Assembly (NCBI RefSeq): GCF_000420305.1
Contig: NZ_ATUR01000002.1
Location: forward strand, 310,001-374,000
Reading direction: 5' to 3'
From: Novosphingopyxis baekryungensis DSM 16222
Lineage (GTDB): Bacteria > Pseudomonadota > Alphaproteobacteria > Sphingomonadales > Sphingomonadaceae
DNA: 64,000 bases
Part shown: one piece after another, positions 27,390-37,727 of the stretch
How the letters are laid out: each line of letters opens with the position of its first letter
How positions within the stretch are numbered: position 1 is the stretch's first letter
Translations under genes and position numbers: made by a program
Notes under the pieces: generated by a model
Database searches by the model: none
Told to the model about the DNA's origin: nothing
What the model saw: only the letters and a program-made list of their open reading frames with translations

Positions 27390-27845
27390 ATGAGCAGATA
27401 TCAACCGATCGCGGACATCGCCCGGCAGAGCGCAAGGGTCGTGCCGAACCAGCAGGAAGCGGTTGCCGCGCCACAGGCCACGCCGCAGCGCGGGCAACGC
27501 GCCTGGGAACTGCACCCCGCCATTCACATCATGTTCGCCAGCAGCTTTGGCCTGTTTCTGCTTCTCCTGGCCTCGGCGGCGGCCGATCCGGGGCTGGTGC
27601 TGCCCATGGCCATTTGCGCGGTCACGATCGGCATGTTCTTCGCGGTGCCAGCCTTCATCGGCCAGACGATCGCAAAGCCCGAGGGGCGTTTGCAAAGCTG
27701 GAAGGAATTTCTGCGCGAGCCATTCGATACGCTGACCGGTCCGCTGGGCGGCAAGGCCGTCATGGCACAAATTCTGACGCTGCCGGCGGTGATCGTGGCC
27801 TGGGCCCTGTTCGTGAATCTCTACTGGCATCTTCTCGGCCAGTGA
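27390..27845 (+). CDS. Membrane protein of unknown function behind an FNR box
   Basis: 151-residue protein. A polar N-terminal stretch of about 45 residues rich in Gln, Arg and Ala is followed by hydrophobic segments at about 47-66, 69-95 and 126-147, with a conserved-looking loop containing EFLREPFDTLTGPLGG between the last two. No signal peptide and no domain recognised. The ATG at 27390 has GAAGGAGAC (strong Shine-Dalgarno) upstream. The FNR-type box upstream and the adjacent convergent FNR regulator suggest low-oxygen expression. It might be a respiratory accessory protein; that is inference only. Confidence 0.75.
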   Translation: MSRYQPIADIARQSARVVPNQQEAVAAPQATPQRGQRAWELHPAIHIMFASSFGLFLLLLASAAADPGLVLPMAICAVTIGMFFAVPAFIGQTIAKPEGRLQSWKEFLREPFDTLTGPLGGKAVMAQILTLPAVIVAWALFVNLYWHLLGQ

Positions 27846-27859
27846 TAGCGCATGCGCTA

Positions 27860-28603
27860 TTATAACCCCAGCATCGCCGGATCGGTAATCCTGATCCGGC
27901 GATTGCCTTCGCGCCGGATGGTGCCCTCGTCTTCCAGAGCGCCGAACTGGCGGCTGAGCGTTTCAATGGTGGTGCCGAGAAGCGCGGCCAGATCGCGCCT
28001 GTCCAGCGGCAAATCCAGCACCGGTTCCTCATCGGCGGGCGCGGCGCATTGTCCGTGCAGCGAGAGCGCGATGAAGCCGCAGAGCCGGTCCTTCACCGAA
28101 CGGCGGCCGATCAGCTCCACCAATGCGCGGCTTTCTTCGAGCGCCTGCATGGTCCGTGACAGGATCTGACGCATGAGATGCGGACGGTCCGCCAGCACCT
28201 GCTCGAAAGCGGCGCGCGGAAAAACGCACAGGCGAGCGGGTGTAAGCGCCGTGGCGGTCACATCCGTCTCGGCCGAGAACAGGCGGCCGAGAAAGCCGGA
28301 TGGATGGACGATCGCGAACAGCCGCTCGGTCCCGTCTTCATCGAGGCGCGAAAGCTTCAGACTGCCTTCGATCAGCGTGGCACAGGCCAGCGCGTCTTCC
28401 CCGGCATCGAACAGAGTCTGCCCGGATTGCAGCGAGACAGTGCGTCCGATGCCGGAAAGCGCGAGCCGTTCTTCAGCGGAGAGCACCGCGCACACCGCGC
28501 TGTCGCGAACGGGGCAATCGGCACAGCCCAGCGCATTGGCCGCCGCCGCGGCCCCATTCCGATCGGTGGAGTCCGGCGTCAAGCCAGGGTGCGGGCCAGG
28601 CAT
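27860..28603 (-). CDS. Crp/Fnr-family regulator with FNR-type iron-sulfur cysteines
   Basis: 247-residue oxygen-sensing transcription factor of the FnrL/FnrN type. Cys27, Cys30 and Cys38 ([12 protein letters not shown]) plus Cys126 (ARLCVFP) correspond to the four ligands of a [4Fe-4S] cluster. A cyclic-nucleotide-like beta-roll (about 50-160) is followed by a helix-turn-helix with TIETLSRQ, the E-xx-SR recognition motif that reads TTGAT half-sites. The ATG at 28603 overlaps the 3' end of purQ by 25 bases, so the gene may be read with the pur genes, and no separate promoter is visible. A likely target is the FNR box at 27320. Confidence 0.9.
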   Translation of the reverse strand: MPGPHPGLTPDSTDRNGAAAAANALGCADCPVRDSAVCAVLSAEERLALSGIGRTVSLQSGQTLFDAGEDALACATLIEGSLKLSRLDEDGTERLFAIVHPSGFLGRLFSAETDVTATALTPARLCVFPRAAFEQVLADRPHLMRQILSRTMQALEESRALVELIGRRSVKDRLCGFIALSLHGQCAAPADEEPVLDLPLDRRDLAALLGTTIETLSRQFGALEDEGTIRREGNRRIRITDPAMLGL

Positions 28604-29244
28604 GCGAACAGCGCGCGCCCGTCCGTGCCGCCATGAAGTGGAACGATGGCGCGTTCCGGATGCGGCATCATGCCGAGCACATTGCCGCCTTCATTGACGA
28701 TGCCGGCGATTCCGCGGACCGAGCCATTGACATTGTCGGTGTAGCGGAAGGCCACGCGCCCTTCGCCTTCCAGCCGGTCGAGCGTATCGTCATCGGCAAA
28801 ATAATTGCCGTCATGATGGGCGACGGGAATGGTGATGCGGTCCCCGGCCGCATAGCCGCGCGTAAACGGCGTATCGGCATTCTCCACCGTCAGCAGCGCG
28901 TCGCGGCAGATGAAATCGATGCCGCTGTTGCGCATCAGTGCGCCGGGCAGCAGGCCAGCCTCGGTCAGGATCTGGAAGCCGTTGCACACACCGAGCACGG
29001 GCACGCCGCGTGCGGCCGCCTTGACCACCGCCTGCATGACCGGGGATCGGGCCGCCATGGCGCCCGAGCGAAGATAGTCCCCATAGGAAAAACCGCCGGG
29101 AATCGCGATCAGGTCCAGGCCGCCGGGCAGATCGGTATCGCCATGCCAGACGAACTGCGTGTCTGCCCCGCAGGCGTCGCGAACCGCCACGAACATGTCC
29201 CGATCACAATTGGATCCGGGAAACTGGACGACGGCCGCCTTCAT
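28579..29244 (-). CDS. purQ: Phosphoribosylformylglycinamidine synthase, glutaminase subunit
   Basis: Class I glutamine amidotransferase subunit that supplies ammonia to PurL in purine synthesis. 221 residues. Starts [12 protein letters not shown]. The nucleophile Cys lies in [20 protein letters not shown] near residue 86, and the His/Glu pair in MPHPERA near 197. It overlaps purS by four bases upstream and fnr downstream. PurQ plus small PurS shows the multi-subunit type of the enzyme; purL is not in the window. Confidence 0.96.
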   Translation of the reverse strand: MKAAVVQFPGSNCDRDMFVAVRDACGADTQFVWHGDTDLPGGLDLIAIPGGFSYGDYLRSGAMAARSPVMQAVVKAAARGVPVLGVCNGFQILTEAGLLPGALMRNSGIDFICRDALLTVENADTPFTRGYAAGDRITIPVAHHDGNYFADDDTLDRLEGEGRVAFRYTDNVNGSVRGIAGIVNEGGNVLGMMPHPERAIVPLHGGTDGRALFACLARTLA

Positions 29245-29471
29245 ACGGCTTCAATCCGGTAATTTTCGATCACCGTATTGGCGAGCAGCTTGCGGCACAT
29301 CGCATCGATGTCGTCATCGCTGGTGCCATCGGCCAGTTCCAGCTCGATCATGCGGCCGGCGCGCACATCGTCCACGCCTTCGAAGCCGAGGCCGGTGAGC
29401 GCATGATGGATCGCCTTGCCCTGCGGATCCAGCACGCCGGGTTTCAGGGTGACGAACACGCGTGCTTTCAT
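29241..29471 (-). CDS. purS: Phosphoribosylformylglycinamidine synthase subunit PurS
   Basis: 76-residue structural subunit that bridges PurQ and PurL. Sequence starts [20 protein letters not shown] and ends [11 protein letters not shown], the family hallmarks. ATG 29471 is taken as the start because the fold begins there; a longer in-frame reading to 29585 adds a proline-rich stretch foreign to the family. Four-base overlap with purQ. Confidence 0.95.
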   Translation of the reverse strand: MKARVFVTLKPGVLDPQGKAIHHALTGLGFEGVDDVRAGRMIELELADGTSDDDIDAMCRKLLANTVIENYRIEAV

Positions 29472-29619
29472 GGAGACGGCCTTTGGCAATGTGGGACTCA
29501 ATGCTTCCCCTACAGAGGGCGGGGCCGGGGTGGCAAGAGGCGAGGGCGCTCCCGGCGATCCTTCACCCGGCTGGCGTGGGCACATGGAGCCCCGCCAGCG
29601 GGCACCAGCGCGGAAAGAC

Positions 29620-29659
29620 AGCCGCGCCCCTCCATTTTTTCATTTGGGGAGGCGCGGCT
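29620..29659 (-). terminator. Hairpin after the M16 peptidase gene
   Basis: Strong GC-rich stem of about 15 bases with two mismatches (left arm from 29620, right arm to 29659) around an A/T-rich loop, 4 bases past the peptidase stop at 29664. It probably ends the peptidase transcript before purS. The T run after the stem is short. Confidence 0.55.
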
Positions 29660-29663
29660 GACC

Positions 29664-32585
29664 TTATTCGCTCGCCGCCGGAGCAGCGCCTTCACTGGCC
29701 AGCTTGTCGCTGACGATCCGGATTGGAAGCATCTTGGCGGGCTGCAGATAGGTCGTCACGAACGTCTGAATGTCCGCAGGCGTGACCGCTTCCACCGCGG
29801 CCAGTTGTTCGCGCACGCGGTCCAGCCGGTCGGCTTCGCTCTGGGCCTGCGCGGCCACGCCCAGCCAGAAGCCGTTTTCGCGGCGGGACTTGGCGATATT
29901 CTCGATCACCGGGGCCCGCGCCCGCAACAGCAGGTCATCGTCGATCGGTGCAGCGCGCAATTTGGCGAGCACGTCTCCGATCGCGGTCTGCGCCTCGTCC
30001 AGCCGGTCGGGCGCCAGCGTGGCGGAGACGCTGAACGTACCGTAATCGTCGAACGTGGACGACATGCTGGAGCTGACATTGGCACCGTAGGTGGCGCCCA
30101 GTTCCTCGCGCAATTTGTCGCGCATCAGGATGTCGACCGCGCGGGCGGTGACGTTGCCGATCACTTCCTGGGCGTAATCGCTATCGTCGCGCGTTTTCCA
30201 GAAATCCAGCAACATCGCCTGATCCGCCGGGCCATTGTGCATCAGCGTGCGCGGCGTCAAATCCGTTGCAAAACTCACCTGCCGCGCGGCGCTGTAATCC
30301 GGTTCGCTGCTGGCACGCTCGGGCAAGGCGCCGAAGCTGTCCGCCACCGCCTTGATGGCAGCGTCCGCATCGACATCGCCCACGATGGCGATCTCGATCG
30401 GCGCGCTGTCCACCAGCGGCTGGATCACCGCTTTGGCTTCGGAGAGGTTGCGGCTCAGCAAGGTGGCCTGATCGGGCAGGCCGAAGCGCGGATCGTCATT
30501 GGCCACGATGCGCGGCACGATCAGCCCGGCCACGCCCTGCGGCTGCCCCATGATCTGGGCCAGGAAGACCGGCACGATATTGGTCCACTGCGTATCCGCC
30601 TCGGCGCGGTAGCCGGCCTTGGTGAAATAGGCGGCGGCCAGTTTCATCTGCAGGTCCAGATCGTCTGCCGTGGTGGCGCCGCTGGATACCAGCGCATCCT
30701 CTCCAACCTGCATGCCGAGGCCGACATTTTTGCCAGCCAGGATTTCCTGCAGATCCGGCTGGCTGTGCGCTTCTAGACCGGCCGTGGTCCAGATGGTGGA
30801 AATGAACGTGTCCAGCCCGGCTTCGTCCCGCGGAAAGGCAAGGCCGCCGCCATCGACGCGCACATTATAGCGCACGCGGCCTTTCTCGAAATCCGTGGTC
30901 TTGATGTTCAGGCGCACATTGTTGGCGAAGGTCACTTCGCGAATGCCCAGATCGTCGATCATGGTGTCGGACACCACCGTGCCCGCCGTGCCCCAATCTT
31001 CATAGGCAAAGGCTGCCGCCGCGCTCTGGTCCGGCGGGCTGACCTTGGCCTGTTTGGCGGCGGTGTAGACATCCAGCACGGCCTGCTGATCGCCCGTCAG
31101 CGGCTGCTTGCTCGTGACGCGGACCAGCGGCGCGCTGCCGTCCCACAGCGCATTGAAGCGGGCGTTGACCGCCTCCAGCGTCAGGGCCGGCTTGGCGGCT
31201 TCGAACAGGCTGAGGCGATAGGCCGGGGTGGTGACGAAGCTGTCATCGTCCAGGGTGGAAAGAATGGCGTTGGCCAGGCCGGGGCTGCGGCGGGTATCGG
31301 CCTGCTGCGCGGCTGTCCTGAAATTGGTTTCCATATTGGCAAGCTGCACGTCGAGCTCCGCCTGCGTGAAGCCATATTGCCGGGCGCGGCGCAGTTCCTG
31401 TTCGGCCGTGGTCAGCGCAGGTGCCCACTCGCCATCCTTGGCGGTCAGTGCGATGCTGGTGCCCAAAGCGGCGTCGCGCAAATCATTGGCGCTCATGCCG
31501 CCGCCCACGATCACGCTGTCCGGCGCGCTGGCGATGCGCTCTATACGGCGGTTGAATGCGCCGACTGCCAGCGAATCCATCAGGCTTTTGACGCGCTCCG
31601 ACGTGGTATCCGCCGGGTTGTCCCATGGGCGGAATGTGCTGATCGTCGCGGTATAGGGCACTTCCGGATCAACGAACACTTCCACCGCGGCCGCGCGGTT
31701 CAGATCGACCGTGCCGAAGTTCAGCGGCGCGCCCGCTTCGCCCACAGCCTGCCAGTCGCTGAAGCGCTGCGCGATCTCCTTCTGCATTGCGGCGACGTCA
31801 AAATCGCCGACCACCACCAGGGTGGTGTTTTCGGGGCGGTAATAGCGCTGGTACAAGCCTTTGAGCGTGGCAGCGGGGGCATTGGTGAGCACCTCTGTCG
31901 TGCCGATCGGAAGGCGGCTGGCATAGGGCGCATCGGGAGCGATGAAGCCGAGCGAATCCTTGGCATTGCGCAAGCCCACGCTGTCGCGGGCGCGCATTTC
32001 ACCCATGATGACACCGCGTTCGCGGTCCACCGCGGCGGGATCGAACAGCAGATTGCCTGCCGTCTCGCGCATCAGCATCATCGCGGTGTCGATGGTTTTT
32101 TCATCGGTCTTGGGTAGATCGAGCTGATAGATGGTTTGTTCGAACCCGGTCGAGGCGTTGGTGTCGGCGCCGAAGGACAGACCGTTGCGCTCCAGAATCT
32201 GCACCATCTCGCCCTCGGGCACGTTCTTGGAACCGTTGAACGCCATATGCTCGATGAAATGAGCCAGCCCCTGCTCGGCGTCGCTTTCGGCGATCGATCC
32301 GAAATCGATATGCATGCGGATGGACGCGCTGTCTTTGGGCGTTTCATTATGCTGGATGGCGTATTTCATGCCATTGGGCAGGATGCCGTAGGTTATCGAC
32401 GGATCGGGCACGATGTCGGTCTGCGCCACGCCCCAGCCGGTGGTCTGCGATGCGGTGCTGCTCTGCGCGGCAGCCGCTTGCGGTGCAGGCGCGGCGGTCT
32501 GCGCTGCCAGCGGTGCGGCGAGAAGTAGCGGCAGCAGTGCGCCGGTGCGCAGCAGGCGGGCTTTCAATGTGAATGCGTTGGTCAT
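29664..32585 (-). CDS. Exported M16-family zinc metallopeptidase
   Basis: 973-residue insulinase-type peptidase exported by a signal peptide (hydrophobic core LLPLLLAAPLAAQ, then a low-complexity Ala/Gln linker). The inverted zinc motif HxxEH is HFIEH in EQGLAHFIEHMAFNG near residue 115, with the downstream glutamate in a region starting MLMRETAGN. A second, inactive M16-like half follows, as in pitrilysin-class two-domain proteins. The ATG at 32583-32585 follows GGGGAGG and is better than an upstream ATG at 32633. It sits between purC and purS, an unusual place for a peptidase. Substrate unknown. Confidence 0.92.
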   Translation of the reverse strand: MTNAFTLKARLLRTGALLPLLLAAPLAAQTAAPAPQAAAAQSSTASQTTGWGVAQTDIVPDPSITYGILPNGMKYAIQHNETPKDSASIRMHIDFGSIAESDAEQGLAHFIEHMAFNGSKNVPEGEMVQILERNGLSFGADTNASTGFEQTIYQLDLPKTDEKTIDTAMMLMRETAGNLLFDPAAVDRERGVIMGEMRARDSVGLRNAKDSLGFIAPDAPYASRLPIGTTEVLTNAPAATLKGLYQRYYRPENTTLVVVGDFDVAAMQKEIAQRFSDWQAVGEAGAPLNFGTVDLNRAAAVEVFVDPEVPYTATISTFRPWDNPADTTSERVKSLMDSLAVGAFNRRIERIASAPDSVIVGGGMSANDLRDAALGTSIALTAKDGEWAPALTTAEQELRRARQYGFTQAELDVQLANMETNFRTAAQQADTRRSPGLANAILSTLDDDSFVTTPAYRLSLFEAAKPALTLEAVNARFNALWDGSAPLVRVTSKQPLTGDQQAVLDVYTAAKQAKVSPPDQSAAAAFAYEDWGTAGTVVSDTMIDDLGIREVTFANNVRLNIKTTDFEKGRVRYNVRVDGGGLAFPRDEAGLDTFISTIWTTAGLEAHSQPDLQEILAGKNVGLGMQVGEDALVSSGATTADDLDLQMKLAAAYFTKAGYRAEADTQWTNIVPVFLAQIMGQPQGVAGLIVPRIVANDDPRFGLPDQATLLSRNLSEAKAVIQPLVDSAPIEIAIVGDVDADAAIKAVADSFGALPERASSEPDYSAARQVSFATDLTPRTLMHNGPADQAMLLDFWKTRDDSDYAQEVIGNVTARAVDILMRDKLREELGATYGANVSSSMSSTFDDYGTFSVSATLAPDRLDEAQTAIGDVLAKLRAAPIDDDLLLRARAPVIENIAKSRRENGFWLGVAAQAQSEADRLDRVREQLAAVEAVTPADIQTFVTTYLQPAKMLPIRIVSDKLASEGAAPAASE

Positions 32586-32692
32586 GTCGTGAACCTCCCC
32601 GGAAATATGATCGGGCAGGGCTATACAGCGCATCAGCTGCTTTCAAGCTGAACGCGGGACCATTCGACCAAGGGAGAACCGCAGACGACCAA

Positions 32693-32738
32693 CTTGCTGC
32701 GCCTCTTTCGCGCGGCGCAGCAAGTCGGAAATTCCGAC
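32693..32738 (-). terminator. Tandem hairpins after purC
   Basis: Two inverted repeats follow the purC stop: GTCGG...CCGAC (32724-32738) and a perfect 11-base stem CTTGCTGCGCC/GGCGCAGCAAG (32693-32724). Neither is followed by a clear T run, so they may act as transcript-stabilising ends or Rho-assisted terminators. Confidence 0.5.
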
Positions 32739-32740
32739 CG

Positions 32741-33520
<780 letters not shown>

Positions 33521-33745
33521 GCACAGGGCTCCGGGTATAACGAACTGCGCCCCGGTGGCACGGCATTCGAATCCGTGCGCGGCCGAGGCGATGAGGGCGA
33601 TCATAGCGCCGTTCCAACATGCACGCAATTCACCATCTCAGGCGGGCATTTCGGCGCTTGGCACTTGCGCGCAGGCGGCAATACCGTATCGGCTATAAGC
33701 TGTCCGAAGCATCTGATATAAAAACGACTTCGGCATACCGGAGAG

Positions 33746-35545
33746 ATGAAAGTCATGAAGAGTATCAAGAAGGCGCTGCTGTCTGCCAGCGCCGCCGCCG
33801 GCCTGGCCGCTATTGCAATGCCCGCCGCCGCCCAATCGACCAGCACCACCAGCGCCAGCGAAGACAGCACCGCCGTCGATCGCGTTATCGTGTTCGGTGA
33901 CAGCCTGTCCGACGGTGGATTTTTCGCGGCGACCGGCGCGCTGCCGCCCGGTGCCGGCAGCTTCACCACCAATCCCGATCCCGTCGCGCCCGAAGTGTTC
34001 GCCAGCCAGTTCGGCCTGACGCTGGACCCGGTCTATGGCAAGGGCGGCACCAACTATGCCATCGGCGGCGCGCGCGTGACGCAGCCCAATGGCATCACCA
34101 TCCCCATTGCCAACCAGGTGGGTAATTTCCTGGCCACCGACAGCTTTCGCGCCGGTGACGTCGTCTACATTCAGGGCGGCGGCAATGACTATTTCGCGTT
34201 TCTGGCCGGGGGCGGCGTCAATCCGGCGATCCTGACCAGTTCGGCCGATGCGCTGGCGGCGCAGGTGGCCCGGCTGGAAGCCGCCGGCGCGCCGACCATC
34301 GTAACCATGGCCGTGCAATCGGGCGGCGCAGCCCCGCTCCAGGCCTATAATGCCCGCTTCGAATCGCAGCTTGCGGCGCAGGGCAGCAATGTGCTCTATT
34401 TCGATACGGACATGCTGTTCAACGAACTGGTCAGCCAGGCCGCATCCTTCGGGATCACCAATGTGACGGGCGTGGCCTGTACCGTACCGAGCTCGGTCGC
34501 ATGTACCCGCGACACCCTGGTCAGCCCCAATGCCAACAACACCTATATTCTGGCCGATTCCGTGCATCCCGCCGGGATTTCGCAGCGCGTGCAAGGCCAG
34601 GCGATTGCCAGCCTGTTGAAGGCGCCGGAGCAGATCGGCATTCTTGCCCTGTCCCAGCAGGCCACGCTGCGCCGTCAGCGCGCATCGTTCGAGAATGAGC
34701 AGCGCAACGGCCTGGGTCAGCAGGGCATCGCCCTGTTCGGCGGCATCGGCTATGGCTATTTCGATCGTGATGGCAGCGCATCACGCATCGGCGGTAGCGA
34801 GCGGGCGATCACCGGCACGCTGGGGGCGGATATCGCCTTGGGCGATCAGCTTGGGCTCGGTATCGTCGGCGGTTATTCGGACGGCGATGGCCGGTTCGAC
34901 GCGGGCCGTGGAACGTTCGATAGCGAAAGCTGGAGCGCCAGCGGCTATGCCCGTGCGGCGGTCGGTCCGGCCAAGCTGATTGCGGATGTGACCTATGGCG
35001 AAGGCGATATCGATACTGTTCGCAATGTCACGCTGGGCCCGGCGCTGCGCAGCCAGGCGGGCGCCACCGACAGCAAGATGTTCGCGGTCAGCGGCGCGGT
35101 TCGGCTGGATCTGATCAATGGTCCGCTGGTTCAGATCGGCCCGGAGGCCGGCATCGCCTATGAAGACACCGACATCGACGGCTTTACCGAAGGCAATATG
35201 TTGAGCACCCAGGCCACCTTCGGCGATCAGGAGCTGAACAGCCTGACCGGCCGCTTCGGCCTTGTTGCATCGGGCAGCATGCTTGGCGGCACGGGGTTCT
35301 TTGCCCGTGCATCCTATGTGCATGAATTCGACGATGATCCGCGCAGCTTCTCGATCACGCCTGCTGGCGCACCGGTCAGCTATTCGGGCAATCTCGGCGG
35401 TCTGGAACGCGATTACGCGTCGGTCGCCATGGGCGTGAATGGGCGTGTTGGGCCGGTAGGCTTGCGTGCCAGCGCCGGCGGTGAATTCGGCCGGGGCGAT
35501 CTTGACGCGCTCAGCGCATCGGCAGGCTTATATCTGCCGTTCTAA
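33746..35545 (+). CDS. Autotransporter with GDSL-lipase/esterase passenger
   Basis: 599-residue outer-membrane protein. A signal peptide (about residues 1-29, ending AMPAAAQ) is followed by an SGNH/GDSL hydrolase: block I VFGDSLSDGG near residue 50, block III-like GGGNDYF near 148, and DSVHPAG near 272 with the catalytic Asp/His. Residues from about 330 form a type V autotransporter barrel ending in aromatic Phe599 (SAGLYLPF). Similar to EstA/EstP esterases that display the enzyme at the surface. Strong Shine-Dalgarno GGAGAG before ATG 33746. The 3' end lies 5 bases from the convergent kynU stop. Confidence 0.93.
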   Translation: MKVMKSIKKALLSASAAAGLAAIAMPAAAQSTSTTSASEDSTAVDRVIVFGDSLSDGGFFAATGALPPGAGSFTTNPDPVAPEVFASQFGLTLDPVYGKGGTNYAIGGARVTQPNGITIPIANQVGNFLATDSFRAGDVVYIQGGGNDYFAFLAGGGVNPAILTSSADALAAQVARLEAAGAPTIVTMAVQSGGAAPLQAYNARFESQLAAQGSNVLYFDTDMLFNELVSQAASFGITNVTGVACTVPSSVACTRDTLVSPNANNTYILADSVHPAGISQRVQGQAIASLLKAPEQIGILALSQQATLRRQRASFENEQRNGLGQQGIALFGGIGYGYFDRDGSASRIGGSERAITGTLGADIALGDQLGLGIVGGYSDGDGRFDAGRGTFDSESWSASGYARAAVGPAKLIADVTYGEGDIDTVRNVTLGPALRSQAGATDSKMFAVSGAVRLDLINGPLVQIGPEAGIAYEDTDIDGFTEGNMLSTQATFGDQELNSLTGRFGLVASGSMLGGTGFFARASYVHEFDDDPRSFSITPAGAPVSYSGNLGGLERDYASVAMGVNGRVGPVGLRASAGGEFGRGDLDALSASAGLYLPF

Positions 35546-35550
35546 CCCTA

Positions 35551-36780
35551 TCATGTGACGCGGCCCCGCTGTGAAAAGCGTGGGTCGTGCCACAACTCAC
35601 TGTCCAGGATTTTGGCCATCGCCACGACGGCACGCACAATATCCTCATGGCTCAGATATAGCGGCGTCAGGCCGAAGCGGATGATGTCCGGTGCGCGGAA
35701 ATCCCCGATGACCCCGCGGTCGATCAGTGCCTGACACAGTTCGAACGCATGGTCGAAACGGAAGCTGATATGGCTGCCGCGCGCGGCCGGCTCCAGGGGC
35801 GATACGCATGTCAGCGCTGGGCAATATTTCGCCACCAGCCGGTGGAACAGATCGAACAGCGTGACCGATTTTGCCCAGACGCTGTCCATATCGATCCCGT
35901 CGAAACTCTCCACGCCGCTTTCCAGCGCGTCCATGGAGAGCATGGGCGGCGTGCCCGCCTGCCAGCGCGCGATGCCGGGGGCAGGCTCATAGCTATCTTC
36001 GAACGCGAAGGGCCGCGCATGGCCGAACCAGCCGCGCAACGGGCTGACCAGCCGCTCCTGCAGATGCTCGGCCACGTAAAGGAAAGCGGGCGCGCCGGGG
36101 CCGCCGTTCAGATATTTATAGCCGCAACCGACGGCCAGCTCCGCGCCCGCCTGGTTCAGATGCAGCGGAACGGCGCCGACCGAATGGCTGAGATCCCAGA
36201 CGATCCGCGCGCCTGCATCGGTGGCGCGCGCGGTGACGGCGGCCATGTCGAACCTTTCGGCTGTCTTGTAATGGACATGCGTCAGCAGCGCGGTGTTGGT
36301 CTCCGGCCCGAACGCGTCCAGCAGATCGGCGCGCTCCAGGACATCCAGCCTCAGATTGGGCATCACCTCCGCCGCGCCGCTCGCGATATGCAGATCGGTA
36401 TGGAAATTACCGGCTTCCGACAGGATTTGCGGTCGTTTTGGAGACAGCTGTGCGGACGCGACGACCAGCTTGAAGATGTTGACCGAGACCGAGTCGGTGA
36501 CCAGCACCTCATGCGGTTTCGCGCCGATCAGGCGGGCGATCTTGCGGCCGATGCGCGCCGGTGCGTCGATCCAGTCGGCATCGTTCCAGCTGCGGATCAG
36601 CCCTTCACCCCACTGGCGGGCGACCATGTCTTTCTGGCGCGCCACGGTGGCGATGGGGAGCGGCCCGAGCGAATTGCCATCGAGATAGATCAGCTTTTCC
36701 GGCAGATGAAAACGCGCCCGCATCGGTGCCAGCGGATCCTTGATGTCCAGATCGCGGGCATGGGTAAGATCTGTGGTCAT
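35551..36780 (-). CDS. kynU: Kynureninase
   Basis: PLP enzyme that cleaves L-kynurenine to anthranilate and alanine in tryptophan breakdown. 409 residues. Marks: FHLPEKLIYLDGNSLGPLP near 24, WDLSHSVGAVPLHLNQAGAE near 200, and the PLP lysine in VGCGYKYLNGGPGAPAFLYV near 227. Coupled by a four-base overlap to the secreted hydrolase gene upstream. No kynA (tryptophan dioxygenase) is in the window. Confidence 0.95.
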   Translation of the reverse strand: MTTDLTHARDLDIKDPLAPMRARFHLPEKLIYLDGNSLGPLPIATVARQKDMVARQWGEGLIRSWNDADWIDAPARIGRKIARLIGAKPHEVLVTDSVSVNIFKLVVASAQLSPKRPQILSEAGNFHTDLHIASGAAEVMPNLRLDVLERADLLDAFGPETNTALLTHVHYKTAERFDMAAVTARATDAGARIVWDLSHSVGAVPLHLNQAGAELAVGCGYKYLNGGPGAPAFLYVAEHLQERLVSPLRGWFGHARPFAFEDSYEPAPGIARWQAGTPPMLSMDALESGVESFDGIDMDSVWAKSVTLFDLFHRLVAKYCPALTCVSPLEPAARGSHISFRFDHAFELCQALIDRGVIGDFRAPDIIRFGLTPLYLSHEDIVRAVVAMAKILDSELWHDPRFSQRGRVT

Positions 36781-37679
36781 TTGCGTCCCAACGCTTTTTC
36801 GATTTCTTCCACTGCCGCGGCCCAGGCGGCCGTTTCCGGCGCGATCAGCTCGACATGCCCGCTATCCGGAATGAAGCGCACATGCACATCGTCGCCTTTG
36901 GCGTGCATATCCGCCTCATATTGCGTGGCGTAATCGGTCGGGATAATCCGGTCGTTCCGCCCGTTCACCAGCAGCTGCGGCACGCCCAGCGGCGCGAGGC
37001 GTGGCACGGAGGTGTCGGCATAATGGCCGCCGCCCGAAATGGTGTCGATCACTTCGGTCCCGCAGCCGGAGCCGGGCGGCGTGGCCGCCAGTTCCAGATC
37101 GGGCAGGCCGCCCTGGCTGATGACGAGATCGGGGATGACCGGATCGGCAAGCCGCAGCGGCGAATCCACTGGCAGCTTGTCCTGCGCAGCCAGCCACAGC
37201 GCCAGATGCCCGCCCGCCGAATGGCCGATAGCAATCAGTGGCTCGATATCCAAATTCAACCTTGCGGCATGGTCGCGCAGCGATTGGGCCGCCCTGGCGA
37301 CGTCCAGATACGTGCCGGGATAGCCGCCGCCGTCCCGGTCCACCCCGCGATAGTCGATATTCCAGACGGCGATGCCGCGACGGCGCAAATCGCCCGCGAT
37401 CCAGTCCATCAGCGTGCGGTCTGCGATCCCGGTCTGCCAGCAACCGCCATGAATCATCAAGACGGTGGGGAAGGGGCCATCGCCTTGAGGGCGCCAGAGA
37501 TCGGACAGTTGATAGATGTCCGGGCCATATCGGATCACTTGATCCGGCTGCGGATGCTCGCGCTCCGTCAGGTCGGGCCATGTCAGAAGCTCGGATGCGG
37601 CAACAGCCTGCTGCGCCGCAACGGGACATGGCACGGTGAGGCCCAATGCAGCGGCAGTGAAAAGAGGGAGGATGCGCAT
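36777..37679 (-). CDS. Exported alpha/beta hydrolase, possible kynurenine formamidase
   Basis: 300-residue serine hydrolase with an N-terminal signal peptide (LFTAAALGLTVPCPVAA). The oxyanion motif is HGGCW near residue 77 (family form HGGxW), the nucleophile lies in IGHSAGGHLALW near 150, and the acid/base region in GRNDRIIP and SGHVELI. HGGxW is typical of BD-FAE/HSL-like esterases and of eukaryotic kynurenine formamidases. Direct coupling to kynU (ATGA overlap) makes formylkynurenine a reasonable substrate. A signal peptide argues against a cytosolic pathway enzyme. So the call stays open. Confidence 0.8.
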   Translation of the reverse strand: MRILPLFTAAALGLTVPCPVAAQQAVAASELLTWPDLTEREHPQPDQVIRYGPDIYQLSDLWRPQGDGPFPTVLMIHGGCWQTGIADRTLMDWIAGDLRRRGIAVWNIDYRGVDRDGGGYPGTYLDVARAAQSLRDHAARLNLDIEPLIAIGHSAGGHLALWLAAQDKLPVDSPLRLADPVIPDLVISQGGLPDLELAATPPGSGCGTEVIDTISGGGHYADTSVPRLAPLGVPQLLVNGRNDRIIPTDYATQYEADMHAKGDDVHVRFIPDSGHVELIAPETAAWAAAVEEIEKALGRK

Positions 37680-37727
37680 GCGTGCAGGTTCTAGCGGACG
37701 CGGCGGCGATGTCGATGCCGCGCAAGC

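Noticed and set aside
29472-29585. Longer purS start at 29585
   Set aside because: The extension is Pro/Gly-rich and not in the family; the fold begins at ATG 29471.
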